From the NCBI GenBank assembly GCA_026182355.1, contig JAPFBL010000034.1:3108501-3172500 (forward strand): DNA of 64,000 nt, read 5' to 3'. Every line of letters starts with the position of its first letter. The stretch's first letter is position 1. The position numbers and the translations under genes were made by a program. Below the pieces are notes generated by a model that ran no database searches, was not told where the DNA came from, and saw only the letters and a program-made list of their open reading frames with translations. Source of the stretch: Hermatobates lingyangjiaoensis. Lineage: Eukaryota > Arthropoda > Insecta > Hemiptera > Hermatobatidae. Shown one piece after another: positions 34,248 through 45,435 of this stretch.

Positions 34248-34845
34248 AGGTGGGATTAAAACTGATGCAGAAATATTTCAAAAATGGTAAAAAGAAAGGT
34301 TTATTTCTCAAATGGCCTAAGAGGCATACTGGCACTTTCTACATTAGGCTCAATGGGCATTATAAACAAAATTACTCATTTTAATACTGTTTTCACTTCA
34401 TTAAGAAAGTTCCACTCCGATTGTACTAACTCTTTCAAACATTCAAAACAGATACGTGATTTGCATACAAGCCAAACTTTTCAAGAAGTCGAATATAAAA
34501 TATTAATTTTGAAGGAGGGAAACAGAAGACTTCATTTGATAGAATGACAAGAAAAAGTTTTGAAAACATGTTTATCAAAATAACGAATTCTGAAATGTCA
34601 AAGAAAAGTCGCAATATTTCTTCTTAAGATATTTTATTATTAATTATGTTAGATATGGTTTCTCAAATCGACGTAATAACTCAGTCAGTCCTGACTGGTT
34701 TTCATTCTCCTCTTCATACTCACCTTAATATCAAAGAAATAACAATTGTTTTTTTGCCGATATTTAAATTATATTTGATAAACCAGCTGTCAACCAGGCC
34801 TTTCGCGTGCCTTTGAATTAGTTCTACAAAACCATTAGACTGATG

Positions 34846-34917
34846 GCCGTTGTAACAACTACAAATATTATACAGGTTTATGTAAACGTCAAACAAAAAA
34901 AAACAAAATTGTTGTAA
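34846..34917. repeat. Direct repeat, copy 2
   Basis: Almost identical to 34177-34247, about 670 bp downstream. The A-run carries one extra C, and the TAA stop is in a different frame. The interval between copies shows no recognisable element. Confidence 0.85.
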
Positions 34918-35884
34918 ACGTTGTAAATTTTGTATTGTTGTAAATTTAATTTTAAATTTCCTAGTATTTTTACATATCAAAATTAAATTTTCACCCAGAA
35001 TTTTACCATTGTTTATAGTTAGATGAGTCATGAGTTAAGAAAAAAAAAACACGCATAAGGGTCTCTGAGCATATAAAATTAGTTGTTTTACTGAATATCT
35101 GCAGCTACGAAGTAATATTTTTTACTGATGTTGTTAATAATTATACCCTTTTCGTACAGACAAATGTTATATGGTACAACTGGTAAGTAAAAGACAAACA
35201 GCCATACCCATATCATTTCTATTTTATAATTATCTATTTTTTAAAGTTGAGTAATGTAGAAAAAACTGGTTTCAAATTAATGTAAAATAACTATTATTTT
35301 GTTCTTTGCAAGTGCGTTTTATTTTATTGTTTTGATTTGTTTAGAAGGTAAATCATTAGCATTTTCTGTTTCTCTGCTTTTGATTTATGTCTGATAAAAT
35401 TTCAAACATTTATTTTCTTCGTTTCAAACAAAATATGATTTGTTCAGTTGTATTACTGCATCTCAGTTTAAATCCATCCCTCACACATCTCTCTTGTTTG
35501 CCATGTAGCTAGCACTCTTTTCCTCTCACATTCTCCCTCATATGTCTTTTCTGCTCTATTTTGTGATTTTCTCACCATATTATCTATATATATATATATA
35601 TATATCAGCTCCATTTCTTTTTAAACTTTTATTTCTTTGAAGAAGCTTATTCTCTTTGTTTCTTCATTCTACTCTTTGAATCTTCTTTAAAAGTTTTACT
35701 TTTCTTTTGTCTTTGACTTTCCTTTGTGTTCTCTAACTTTCTCTTGTTCACTACCTCTTTTTCATTTTTTCTAGTTCTCTATACCTTTTTATTTGTGGGC
35801 TCTGAATTTCTCTCTTTGCAGTCTGCTATACTTCCTTTTCTCTCTTCCGATCTTATTTATTCTTCTTCTGCTTTCCTTTCTTTT
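34918..35884. other. Non-coding stretch
   Basis: Becomes progressively pyrimidine-rich toward the tract that follows. TA run at 35585-35606. Confidence 0.55.
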
Positions 35885-35934
35885 CACTCTCTCTCTCTCT
35901 CTCTCTCTCCCTCCTCTCTCTCCCTTTCTCCCTA

Positions 35935-35972
<38 letters not shown>

Positions 35973-36357
35973 ATCTATATCCCCCCTCTCTCTCCCTCTC
36001 TCCCTATCTATATCCCTCTCTCTCCCACCCACTCCCCCTCTCTCCTTCTCCTATCTATCTCTCTCTCTCTCTCTCTCTCCCCATCTCCCCCTCTCTCCCT
36101 ATCTATATCCCTCTATGTATCTCCCCCCTCTCTCTCCCTCTCCCCTCTCCCCCTCTCTCCCTCCCTTTCTCTCTATCTCCCCCTCTCCCCTCCTCTCTCC
36201 CTCTCTCCCTCCCTTTCTCTCTGTCCCCCTCCCCCACTCCCTTTCTTTCTCCCCCTCTCTCTCCCCTCCCCCCTCTCACCCTCTCTCTCTCTGTCTCTCT
36301 CTCCCTCTCCCTATCCCTCTCCCTCTCTCTCTCTCTCTCCCGCACTCTCTTTGTCTC
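35885..36357 (+). repeat. Polypyrimidine (CT/CCCT) tract, ~470 bp
   Basis: Almost pure C and T on the plus strand with a few A in TCTATC units. Long Ser-Leu-Pro and Arg-Glu ORFs on the two strands are artefacts of this composition. Mirror-symmetric stretches could adopt triplex DNA. Confidence 0.95.
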
Positions 36358-39300
36358 TTTCTTTCATTTCTGTCTCAACTTTGAATGTGACACTTTAGTC
36401 GCTCCGTTTACCCCGCTCACTATGTTATGATCATTAGTTATCTCGTTCCAAGTTTAATGTAGAAAGCAAAGCGAATGTGGGTGTTATTTGGCGAGGCGTC
36501 GGGCTGAAGCTCCGCGTGCCTCAAAGCCCAAACTGTTTATTTACCTTGTGTGACAAGCAAGGGCCTTGTTGGATTAATCCCTTAAGCCGACTGTTGACAG
36601 AACGTGATGGCTCCTGCCTGCTTCCTCAATGCACTGTCTTCTGTAACCACCGCTCTCTTAATTATTTACTTCGTCGTAATTGCTTTATCTCTCATAATGA
36701 CAATTCAAGAAAATCTTTCAATACAGAAAAGTTATTTCAAACAATTGTACGTGTAAAGAAAAATAATTATTTTGGTAGTTATTTAAATTTAGCTATTGAA
36801 TTATTAAATCAAGCTCTAATTTGCTTTCAACGGTTGACTCACACACCGTATTCTGTAGAAAGATATGCATATTTAAATAAAAATACATTTATTTAAGAAC
36901 TCAGTCATAGTGCAGAGTTGTGATGATGAATAACCAATACAACAGTAAGGCCATTGGAGAGTCAACTTATTTATTACTATTGTAAAAACTAATAAAATCT
37001 AACAGGTACTGGAAAAGTTCTCAAAAAACAGGTTGAAAATGATTACCTTACTGAAAAAAATTACATTCTTTAGTAATTGTTTATATTACTAAAGGCTATA
37101 TGTGTAATTAGTATAATTTGTCGGTAAACTACTTATGATCTTGTGAATTTATATACTAAAAGATCTGCACTTATAGTCTCATAATAAATGGATTGAATTT
37201 CATAAAAACGGATTCTTTTATCAGTTGGAAACACCCTACCTTTTCTGCTGATGACAGTTGAACCAAAAAACTAGATGAGCAATTTGTTGAATAGATTATT
37301 TCTGAGGTGTATTTATATTATATTGATAATACAAAACGTTATGAAAAAAATCTTTATGTACTTAAAGAAGCACGTAAATTTTTATATGCATATTAAAAAA
37401 AAAAACAAGAAATGTAAATTGAAAAATAGTTGAACTTATACCAAAGAACAACTTTATTAACATTGTCTTTTAACTTCAACAGAAAATATATAGCCCATCA
37501 ATTATAAGTATATTGAAAAATTAAAATTAAATGTTAGTTTTGTAGTATTAAACATACAATCATTATTAACTGACTAGTTGAACCAGTTTGTACTGAAGAA
37601 TTAATTTTAAACAAATTATTAAATATAAATGAGTGCAACTTAGTCGGCGACATTGCATGATTTCTCAATGTTTCTGAATCTATATTGAACATTATATAAA
37701 TTGGAATACATAAGTTAGTTCCAATGAACTCTTTAAGTAATCAGAAACTGTAGGTTAGGGTTAAAGCCCAAATTTTCTACTCAAGAACCTTTGAAAGTAC
37801 AGTAATGCTAAAGGTCTTTTGAATAATGTACTAATGAGTTGAGGAATGTGTAAGGTGAGATACAAGTTTAGGAGGTTTATCTTATTCACACTTGTTAAAC
37901 AAGATCAAAGAAACTGATGTGATAGATGTCAATGTAAATGTAACATTTATCACTCACCTGTGATAAGTTTTAATCCAGACGAGAAAATATCCGGTATACG
38001 TAAAGAATAATCACTATGCAATAATTACCTAGAAATTAAATGAAATGTAAAACTACAGTTGTTGTTTCAAATTTAAACATTGTTAGTAATTTTTTTTCAT
38101 ATAGTAATTAAAAATGTTCTTTTTATATTTAATTCTGGAAAGTCTATATTGTGGCTCATTGAATTTATTACATTAAAAATATGTAGCATGCCCCAGACAT
38201 ATTAGAGTTGCAAAACAAATGTTTTAATATTTTCCATGTAATATTATCTTTGTTCAATTTGAAAACTACAGTTTCATTTAATTTATTAAAACAACGGGTT
38301 ATTGGTGCTAGCAGCTACTTAGTTAAACTGACTCCAGTAATTTCATGTTATGCAGAATGGATAGAACTGTCTTGAAGCACAGTTTCAGAAGAACAAAATT
38401 AATCGTTTATTTAATTATCACAAATTTTTATGTTATTTTTTTTAATTTTTACGTAGACTAGAAAGGATATTCCACAATAACATTTCAATATACCTGACTA
38501 AAAATAATTGCTTCCTTGAAATATGTACAAAATAAAAAAAATAAGAAATATATTTTCTTTTATAAAAAATACTAATAACTTATGATTTTCAAGCGTTCTT
38601 GACCAAAGCTTTTGAATTTTCCTTCGATTTTGCTTAAAAAAATATCATGTCTTTAAATGAGCTGAATTTTGTTAAACGAAGGTATTTTTTTATGTTACAG
38701 CCCTATTTCTCGCACCCCAATGGGGCAAGAGCACTCCTGGCTAAAAACCCTTGGTTTTGATAGATGCATATATCCACCTATCTATGATAGCTATAATAAC
38801 AAACCTATGGTATATTATAATAAGAATGTATAAATGGATGTAATTAATTATTCTAATTATCAAAACTTGCTTATTTCTTAATGATTTTACTTAAACAGTT
38901 AAAAAGGTTGTCTATATTGGTATGCAATTATCATGAATGTATTTTTCCCAGAGTTTACTCCTTTAGCTATTCGGCACATGGATTTTTAATACAATGACAT
39001 ATTTATTGCCGTTGAATACGGTTGCTATCAGTGCATCAGTCGGGATGTACTGCTCTAGAAAGAACAGAAGTTGCGAGGAATCAAATGACAGCAGTTTTGA
39101 AAGCTTTGTAAAGGCTGACATGACTTTGGTATCGTAACTATTGAAGACAATCAGGTGAGGGGTAGAAATGCATTGGCCAGGTGGGCTGGAGCACAGACGC
39201 AGGGAAGCAGGCTGACCACTGTTAGGGGAATGGAAGCGAGGTATTCTGACCACGTTGCCATCGCTGACCTCGCTTGCACAATTACACAGGCAAATAGTTG

Positions 39301-39494
39301 CTAGCCTGGATCCAACAATGTCTCCACTATGCCGCTTATATTGCCTGTCGCCTCCCCTGCTTATTACTCCCTGCACCACTTAACCTGTAAACTACGCTCT
39401 AAAGTCTATAATCACTATCATCATAAAGTATTATATAAATATATCGCCATCTTTATTACGAATTATCTTATACAGCCCCATTAATAAATAATTT
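36358..39494. other. Non-coding stretch with isolated GC-richer islands
   Basis: An open frame at 36477-36896 starts without ATG and has no known domain. A minus-strand frame at 39379-38963 (about 138 residues, no ATG at its start) is the longest in an AT-rich area but is unrecognised. The remainder is featureless. Confidence 0.5.
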
Positions 39495-39560
39495 GCACTA
39501 TTTTTTTTCCTCCAAAGTAGTGCTCCTGTATAACGGAGTTTATTGCATTATTTTCACATG
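39495..39560 (+). repeat. Dispersed repeat, related to 49265-49335
   Basis: Both contain TTTTTTTTCCTC, then GGAGTTTATTGCA, then CATATGCTCCAT or CACATGCTCCAT at the same spacing. Confidence 0.65.
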
Positions 39561-40639
39561 CTCCATAATTTGCACTAACTATTACCTTAGATATTGAAAT
39601 ACTTATTTTACCCCAGCATTACTTTAGATATTGAAATAATACTAATGCCAGGAAAAGATGCGAATCTTACAATACATATATTTTGTATGTCTAACGCTAT
39701 TCTTCACCTTATATAAGATGTAATTTGTAAAAATTACTTTTTCAGTCCTCAAAAAAGTTGATGTAGTCTTAAAACGTATACGACCTATAGAAGGACGTGG
39801 TATATAGAAACACTTTTTAGCAGAATATTGAATTATTTTCCAAAAATGAGGAAGTACACATAGTAACGTATTGTAGAATTTACTAATTGAATAATATGTT
39901 AAAACATATTTGTGTCATACATTTTCTATCCAAGATAACAATCTCAAACGGTAGACTTAAAGTTTAAATTTACTGTTATTGACGGAATACATGTATCCTT
40001 CATAGCACATTAGGAATTAGCTGCCAAATTACTGTTGCAATGCGCTAGTTCCTAAAATGTATATTTTCTGAGATCGAGTACCTCTCTACCACGAAGCAAA
40101 AACATTTCATTACACTACTCTGTAGGCCCTAATCTGTACAGATGAGCGCAATGACTGAAGCGCTGTGCGATTTAAGTGCGAAGATCAATATGCATGACAC
40201 CTAGGAATCTAGTTACATAAAACATTTAATTTTAATGTTTATTTATATTTTCTTAAACGTGATTAAACATTATTGATTGATTGATTACCAACGCCCCCAC
40301 TTAAAGCCTTTGAGCTCTTAGTGTTATTATAGGGTGGCCCATTCACTACTCGGCACCCTCTCTAGTTAAGGGTGAGCAACGTTACGGGGTTGATTAAACA
40401 CCTAGTTTCTATATTTTGCCCAGCTGAAATCCATTTTGAGTAGTGGTTCTTAACTAGTACCTGATATCATCCATGCACGAGATTGACAACTTAACGTTCT
40501 CTCGATCTCGTGAAGGAAGGTTGAAAAAATCTAGATGTTGTTTTAACAGTTACCAATAATTTAATCATATTTAGATTAAGCCTTAACAAAAACATTGTAG
40601 ACCTTGACATCTGTTGGTCTCACTTCGTCTGTTGTGCTA
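39561..40639. other. Non-coding stretch
   Basis: Nothing recognised. Confidence 0.55.
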
Positions 40640-40710
40640 GGAGCCCAATAGCAGCGTGCTCGCCTCTGGACTGGCAGTCCAGACTACCAAGGATTATTTT
40701 AACAATGACG
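40640..40710 (+). repeat. tRNA-derived SINE remnant
   Basis: TAGCAGCGTGCTCGCC resembles the D arm, and CTGGA/TCCAG forms a 5 bp anticodon stem around a 7 nt loop with GGC in the anticodon position. The B box is not recognisable. Shares GTGCTCGCCTCT with 24755-24834. Confidence 0.35.
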
Positions 40711-41569
40711 ACTCGCACAGATTTCTTTGATCTGCCACATCGATTGCCAAAGTGGGCAACCCCTAATTCCAAACACAAGTGAACAGTAAATATTCGCTAA
40801 CAACACATTACGAAGTATCTTTCAGTATTTGTCAAAGTTTCTCATACATTATTATTTCATGTGGGAGCAGTGACGAAAGCCTCGTTAAAATTACATCATA
40901 ATTAATTCTCCGATATTGATTTCTTCTCATTGTACTCCTCACATCAGTCATTATCTTTTCATTATTCCTTATAAAATATTTAGCCACTTTACTGACCGTC
41001 TTCCTTCACTGATAAGCTCAGCCATTCATATTTTCTTACTATTCCTCAAATTATTGTTGTTTCTTTGCGCTCATTCAAGAAATTGTTACTGCAAGAAGTT
41101 ATATATGAGAGAAGGTAGTTGGACTTATAACGAACATTCTGTTGGTTAACACCATACCATTGGTCATTTCAGTTAAAGCATTGCATTAGATGGAAACAGA
41201 GAAGTTTCTATTTGTTACAATCCTTAATATTATTTACTTATAGTTGTACAACCAAAAAACACAAATCTTCTTGTGATAAAGCTGCATTATCTTTTTTTGA
41301 AAAAGAAAAAAACTGTAGCAAATTTTAGCTTAATAATTACGTTTGATTTTATTTATGCTTATATTATTCAAAATATATATGGAATAAGTATTGTCACAAA
41401 ATGCTTATAGTTCTTGTTAATGAATAAAGAAAAAAATATAAATCTAATATTTGTAAAAATTGCAATATGAGTGTGAATGTGAAGGAGTGAGTTTGCGTGC
41501 ATATGTGTGGAAGTGTGTGTCTGCGTGAGTATGTAATACGGATATTAAAACAAACAGAGAAATATACTA
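40711..41569. other. AT-rich non-coding stretch
   Basis: Nothing recognised; a TG-rich patch lies at 41470-41530. Confidence 0.55.
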
Positions 41570-41920
41570 CCTGTAATCCTTTCTGTCGCTATTTGCCAGC
41601 AGTGAAGATGCTCTATTCGGATATCTTACCTGTAATCCTTTTTGTCGCTATTTGCCAGCAGTGAAGATGCTCTATTCGGATGTCTTACCTGTATTCTTTT
41701 TGTCGCTATTTGCCAGCAGTGAAGATGCTTTATTCGGATGTCTTACCTTTAATCCTTTTTGTCGCTATTTGCCAGCAGTGAAGATGCTTTATTCGGATGT
41801 CTTACCTTTAATCCTTTTTGTCGCTATTTGCCAGCAGTGAAGATGCTTTATTCGGATGTCTTACCTTTAATCCTTTTTGTCGCTATTTGCCAGCAGTGAA
41901 GATGCTTTATTCGGATGTCT
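41570..41920 (+). repeat. 59 bp minisatellite, six copies
   Basis: Unit contains TTTTTGTCGCTATTTGCCAG and CAGTGAAGATGCTTTATTCG. Copies 1-3 have CTCTATT or other variants; the last three are practically identical, so expansion ran toward the right end. Confidence 0.95.
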
Positions 41921-42861
41921 ATTAAGTGTTTTCAACACCAAACTATCCCATTAATCTAGGTAATGCATTTTTGTTTTACAACTATTTTCATTGAGACTTC
42001 TTATTCTAAATGAAATTTTCTAGTCAATTAAGTTATAATGAACTTATATATTTGTTTAAGGATTGAATATAACTTCTGGAAAAAAGAATATATTTATAAC
42101 AAAAGAACTGACTCTAGTCAAACGTTCCCATTGCACTAGAATTTTTGTTAACAATTGCCGACTTGTATTGTAAAGCCCTTTCCTTTCTTTGAATACAGTT
42201 TTATGTGGTCTCTATCATAGATAATTCAAACTTACGTAAAATATTTATAAAAACATAACCTCAATTATAAATTTATATGAATAACGTATTTTAAAAACAA
42301 TTCAATATATTAATTATAAAGTTAATAGATTTCTTTATATATTATTCCTAGTGATTTTCAAATTACAAATACATTTTCAGGTGTACTTTTGGTAAATAAT
42401 TGTTATAATTAAGCAGTCTAAACTCGACGTATCTATATTTATATACTTGAAGTCAGGCCTTGATTGAAAGTGAGAAAATCCTGGCGTTTAGGTGCTGACG
42501 GGATTCAGTTGATAGATGCCTCAAGAGAGGGCATGCCGGAATGACAACTAGGAAAGGAAGGACCTTTGGGATTCAGCTTTAACGCCATCCTCCTGAAATC
42601 CTTTCCTTATGGTAATCAGTCGTGAAATAATACACAGCTTTCGATAAAGTCATTTGTCTTCTATCTTCAGTAGGATTTTAAATGGTGGCATGTTAAACAT
42701 TTTTTATTAAATGTCTTTATGTTATTTAAAACTATGCCTATATCACGCATATAATATAGAGTTTAATGTAGATAAAGAAACATAGAGGTATTAAATAGTA
42801 AATACAGTCTCTAATAATTAGAGACTGTGAGAGTGTGTTTTATTTATTATATATATATACG
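41921..42861. other. Non-coding stretch ending in a perfect hairpin
   Basis: At 42805-42827 CAGTCTCTAAT and ATTAGAGACTG form an 11 bp hairpin around one base. These are the two copies of a family C ribozyme 3' strand, so this is a collapsed foldback centre. The rest shows nothing recognised. Confidence 0.6.
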
Positions 42862-43128
42862 TTTCACGTTGAATCACAAACACACAACTAAGGGAAAAAC
42901 AGACTTACTGTCTCTAATTTTTGGTTGAACCATCATCAGGAGGATTGAAATAGGGACACCAAGCGCACTTGTGAAGCGACGGTTGGGGACGGTTGGGTGT
43001 CCAACCGTCGCTTCACAAGTGCGCTTGGTGTACCTATATCAACTCCCCTGATGACGGTTCAACCGAAAATTAGAGACAGTAGGTCTGTTTCTTCCTTAGT
43101 TCTGTGTTTGTGATTCATCGTCAAACGT
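42862..43128. mobile_element. Family C ribozyme foldback
   Basis: Arms about 42862-42988 and 42999-43128 are inverted copies around a short GGTTGGG centre. The plus ribozyme core is intact; in the minus copy GAAA has become AAAA. The 3' tail (CTTAGTTCTGTGTTTGTGAT) recurs alone at 53998-54045. Confidence 0.75.
43039..43084 (+). ncRNA. Hammerhead ribozyme motif, family C
   Basis: CTGATGA 43048-43054, stem II GGT/ACC with UCA loop, GAAA 43065-43068, AATT stem III, then A. Stem I pairs CTC with GAG with one offset mismatch. Confidence 0.6.
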
Positions 43129-43158
43129 TTGTTGTCCTTTTGGACCGTTTTCCTGTTT

Positions 43159-43201
<43 letters not shown>

Positions 43202-43236
43202 ATTTCACATAAACACGTGAAATGTGGTTTAATCAT

Positions 43237-43274
<38 letters not shown>
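43159..43274. repeat. Two (TA)n runs around a family A tail
   Basis: TA at 43161-43196 and 43239-43274 flank a 40 bp remnant reading TTTCACATAAACACGTGAAA then TGTGGTTTAATCATTG. The ribozyme between the two tails is deleted. Confidence 0.8.
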
Positions 43275-43277
<3 letters not shown>

Positions 43278-43440
43278 CTACATTGACATAAACAACTCTC
43301 AGAAATGAAACAGATATACTCATCACTATATTTTGATGGTCACGTCATCAGGAGGATAGAAACAAGGCCATCAAAATATAGTGGTGAGTTCTGTTTCATT
43401 TCGGTGTGCTCTTTATGTCCATGTAGTTTATTTAGTTCGT
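43275..43440. mobile_element. PLE-terminus foldback with mutated core
   Basis: Arms about 43275-43358 and 43368-43435 are inverted. The minus strand keeps CTGATGA (about 43354-43348) but has CAAAATAT where GAAA plus ATAT is expected. Confidence 0.55.
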
Positions 43441-43516
43441 GGAATCCTTTCATTTAATTAGTATATATATATATATATAAATGAAAAAAGACAACAAATA
43501 GAAGAAGCGAGAAAAC

Positions 43517-43562
43517 TTACTGGGTCGATATTTCGAACTGAAGTTCGTCGTCAGGGAGAAGA
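43517..43562 (-). ncRNA. Hammerhead ribozyme motif, endonuclease-bearing PLE
   Basis: Minus-strand CTGACGA at 43554-43548, stem II GAAC/GTTC, GAAA at 43534-43531, ATAT stem III, then C. Stem I is weak. Confidence 0.65.
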
Positions 43563-43630
43563 AGGGAAGAGGAAGAGGCACGTGCGTCCACTCGTACAAG
43601 CAGAGGGCTACTGGGGGCTCCAGGCGGCGG

Positions 43631-44287
43631 TCACCAGTTGTAGTATCTCGAGGCGCTGCAGGCTAATCCCCCGTGAACGACACCATTCCACCACGAGCGA
43701 ACACGCGTACCGTATAAGTCGGAAAAAGGTAGAAAGGAGGACAGAAGTGGCGAAGAGGAAGAGGAGAAAGAGAGTGAGGGAAAAAAATATATATATAAAT
43801 AGCAATAAATTAAAAAAAAAATAAAATAAAATAAAAAAATAAAAAAAAAAAAACACACAACTTTAACGTTTGAGATTGAGGCCAGGTGGGGAGCGGCATT
43901 AAGTAACCAAATGTGAGCCTCCTCAGAGGCTCTCAAAGTTAACCTTTTCTCATCTTTTGCAACTACTTTGAAAATTTGTACTGTGAAGCAGTCATTAAAA
44001 TTAAGGCCATGGCTGTTCGCGTGGATGGCAACAGGCAGGTTGCTGCGTTGTCTGACTGAATCTCTGTGTCCAGTCATGCGGATGCTAAGCATGTTGGAGG
44101 AAAGGCCAACATAGAAAGCACCGCACTGGACACATTCCAAGCGATAGACGCAGTTAGTGCTGGTGCACGAGGTGTTGGGGGGGGACTTGAAAACTATTGC
44201 TGAGATTGGAGAAGAGAGGTTCAGGGTTAATGATGGGGCAGGTGAGGCAGCGGGGTCGGCCACATCGTTGAGTACCTCCGCGATCAC
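43631..44287 (-). CDS. PLE GIY-YIG endonuclease domain, left arm
   Basis: A 218-codon frame on the minus strand, 5'-truncated. A C-x5-C-x6-C-x2-C cluster (CTSTNCVYRLECVQC) leads into GAFYVGLSS, the GIY-YIG motif of Penelope-like endonucleases. Next come an R/H motif (LSIRMTGHR) and ASEEAHIWLLNA, which carries the expected catalytic glutamate. In PLEs this nuclease nicks target DNA for reverse transcription. The real protein probably ends near the LASISNVKV segment, since beyond it the frame reads through a poly-T region as phenylalanines. No reverse transcriptase is present, so the copy is not autonomous. Confidence 0.8.
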   Translation of the reverse strand: MIAEVLNDVADPAASPAPSLTLNLSSPISAIVFKSPPNTSCTSTNCVYRLECVQCGAFYVGLSSNMLSIRMTGHRDSVRQRSNLPVAIHANSHGLNFNDCFTVQIFKVVAKDEKRLTLRASEEAHIWLLNAAPHLASISNVKVVCFFFFIFLFYFIFFLIYCYLYIYFFPSLSFSSSSSPLLSSFLPFSDLYGTRVRSWWNGVVHGGLACSASRYYNW

Positions 44288-44318
44288 CTACAAGAGTATC
44301 ACCTTGATCACCTTGTAG

Positions 44319-44974
44319 GTGATCGCGGAGGTACTCAACGATGTGGCCGACCCCGCTGCCTCACCTGCCCCATCATTAACCCTGAACCTCTCTTCTCCAA
44401 TCTCAGCAATAGTTTTCAAGTCCCCCCCAACACCTCGTGCACCAGCACTAACTGCGTCTATCGCTTGGAATGTGTCCAGTGCGGTGCTTTCTATGTTGGC
44501 CTTTCCTCCAACATGCTTAGCATCCGCATGACTGGACACAGAGATTCAGTCAGACGACGCAGCAACCTGCCTGTTGCCATCCACGCGAACAGCCATGGCC
44601 TTAATTTTAATGACTGCTTCACAGTACAAATTCTCAAAGTAGTTGCAAAAGATGAGAAAAGGTTAACTTTGAGAGCCTCTGAGGAGGCTCACATTTGGTT
44701 ACTTAATGCCGCTCCCCACCTGGCCTCAATCTCAAACGTTAAAGTTGTGTGTTTTTTTTTTTTATTTTTTTTTTATTTTTTTTTTTTTTTTTTAATTTAT
44801 TGCTATTTATATATATATTTTTTTCCCTCACTCTCTTTCTCCTCTTCCTCTTCGCCACTTCTGTCCTCCTTTCTACCTTTTTCCGACTTATACGGTACGC
44901 GTGTTCGCTCGTGGTGGAATGGTGTCGTTCACGGGGGATTAGCCTGCAGCGCCTCGAGATACTACAACTGGTGA
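44319..44974 (+). pseudogene. PLE GIY-YIG endonuclease domain, right arm, frameshifted
   Basis: Same domain as the left arm: GAFYVG, RMTGHR and SEEAHIW are all present. One C fewer in the homopolymer at 44421-44428 shifts the frame upstream of the cysteine cluster, splitting the ORF into 44319-44531 and 44465-44974. The domain itself reads intact in the second frame. Confidence 0.8.
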
Positions 44975-45042
44975 CCGCCGCCTGGAGCCCCCAGTAGCCC
45001 TCTGCTTGTACGAGTGGACGCACGTGCCTCTTCCTCTTCCCT

Positions 45043-45088
45043 TCTTCTCCCTGACGACGAACTTCAGTTCGAAATATCGACCCAGTAA
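45043..45088 (+). ncRNA. Hammerhead ribozyme motif, endonuclease-bearing PLE
   Basis: CTGACGA 45051-45057, GAAC/GTTC stem II, GAAA 45071-45074, ATAT, then C. It lies in the 3' UTR about 300 bp after the endonuclease, where PLE terminal ribozymes are expected. Confidence 0.65.
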
Positions 45089-45131
45089 GTTTTCTCGCTT
45101 CTTCTATTTGTTGCCTTTTTTCATTTATATA

Positions 45132-45162
45132 TCTGTCCGGTTTGGACCGTTTTAATATTTTG

Positions 45163-45208
<46 letters not shown>

Positions 45209-45435
45209 CGGTCCAACAGGATTACTAGTTTACAAAGGAAAGAGAAAAACAGATAAGAACAAACACAAAAAACGATTTACAACGATATTTCGACATTTGT
45301 CGAATACTCCCTTCGAGTTAGCTTCAGGTACTGGAAGGGACTACTTCTGCCTGATGTCAATGAATGTCGAAATATTGTTGTGAGTCTTTTTTTGTGTTTG
45401 TTTTTATCTGTTTTTCTCTTTCCTTTATGAACTAT
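45132..45435. mobile_element. Family J PLE-terminus foldback with (TA)n
   Basis: TA run 45165-45203, then inverted arms about 45227-45300 and 45350-45430 sharing AAAGGAAAGAGAAAAACAGA. The TA run is bordered by TTTGGACCGTTTTAAT on the left and AAACGGTCCAACAGGA on the right, themselves inverted. Confidence 0.65.
45343..45388 (+). ncRNA. Hammerhead-like motif, family J
   Basis: CTGATGT 45351-45357 (A9 changed to T), GAAA 45369-45372, ATAT, T. The opposite arm keeps only GAC...GTCGAAATATCG. A relative at 54095-54135 (minus) has TTGACGA. Confidence 0.4.

Larger units (their letters stand above)
43481..45131. mobile_element. PLE foldback with two endonuclease arms
   Basis: Two 5'-truncated PLE 3' ends face head to head: left arm 43481-44294 (minus), right arm 44312-45131 (plus), spacer 17 bp. 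Each arm has a GIY-YIG domain, a T-rich stretch, a 3' UTR, a ribozyme and a tail. The arms differ by few bases, including 8 against 7 in a G/C homopolymer and T-run lengths, so the event is young. TA runs lie on both outer sides. Confidence 0.9.

Noticed and set aside
35726..36430. 234-codon and 201-codon Ser/Leu/Pro frames, and an Arg/Glu frame on the other strand
   Set aside because: Pure consequence of the CT-rich tract; all frames lack stops because of composition.
36477..36896. 139-codon frame after the polypyrimidine tract
   Set aside because: No ATG at its start, no known domain, no splice context that supports it.
38963..39379. 138-codon minus-strand frame
   Set aside because: No ATG and no recognisable motif; left as an unexplained open stretch.
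41590..41900. CAGTGAAGATG in the 59 bp repeat as hammerhead CTGAAGA
   Set aside because: The needed GAAA and hairpin are missing; resemblance is only to part of the core.
44749..45023. Phe-rich and Lys-rich frames at the poly-T region of the PLE foldback
   Set aside because: Homopolymer translation; only the endonuclease part upstream has conserved motifs.
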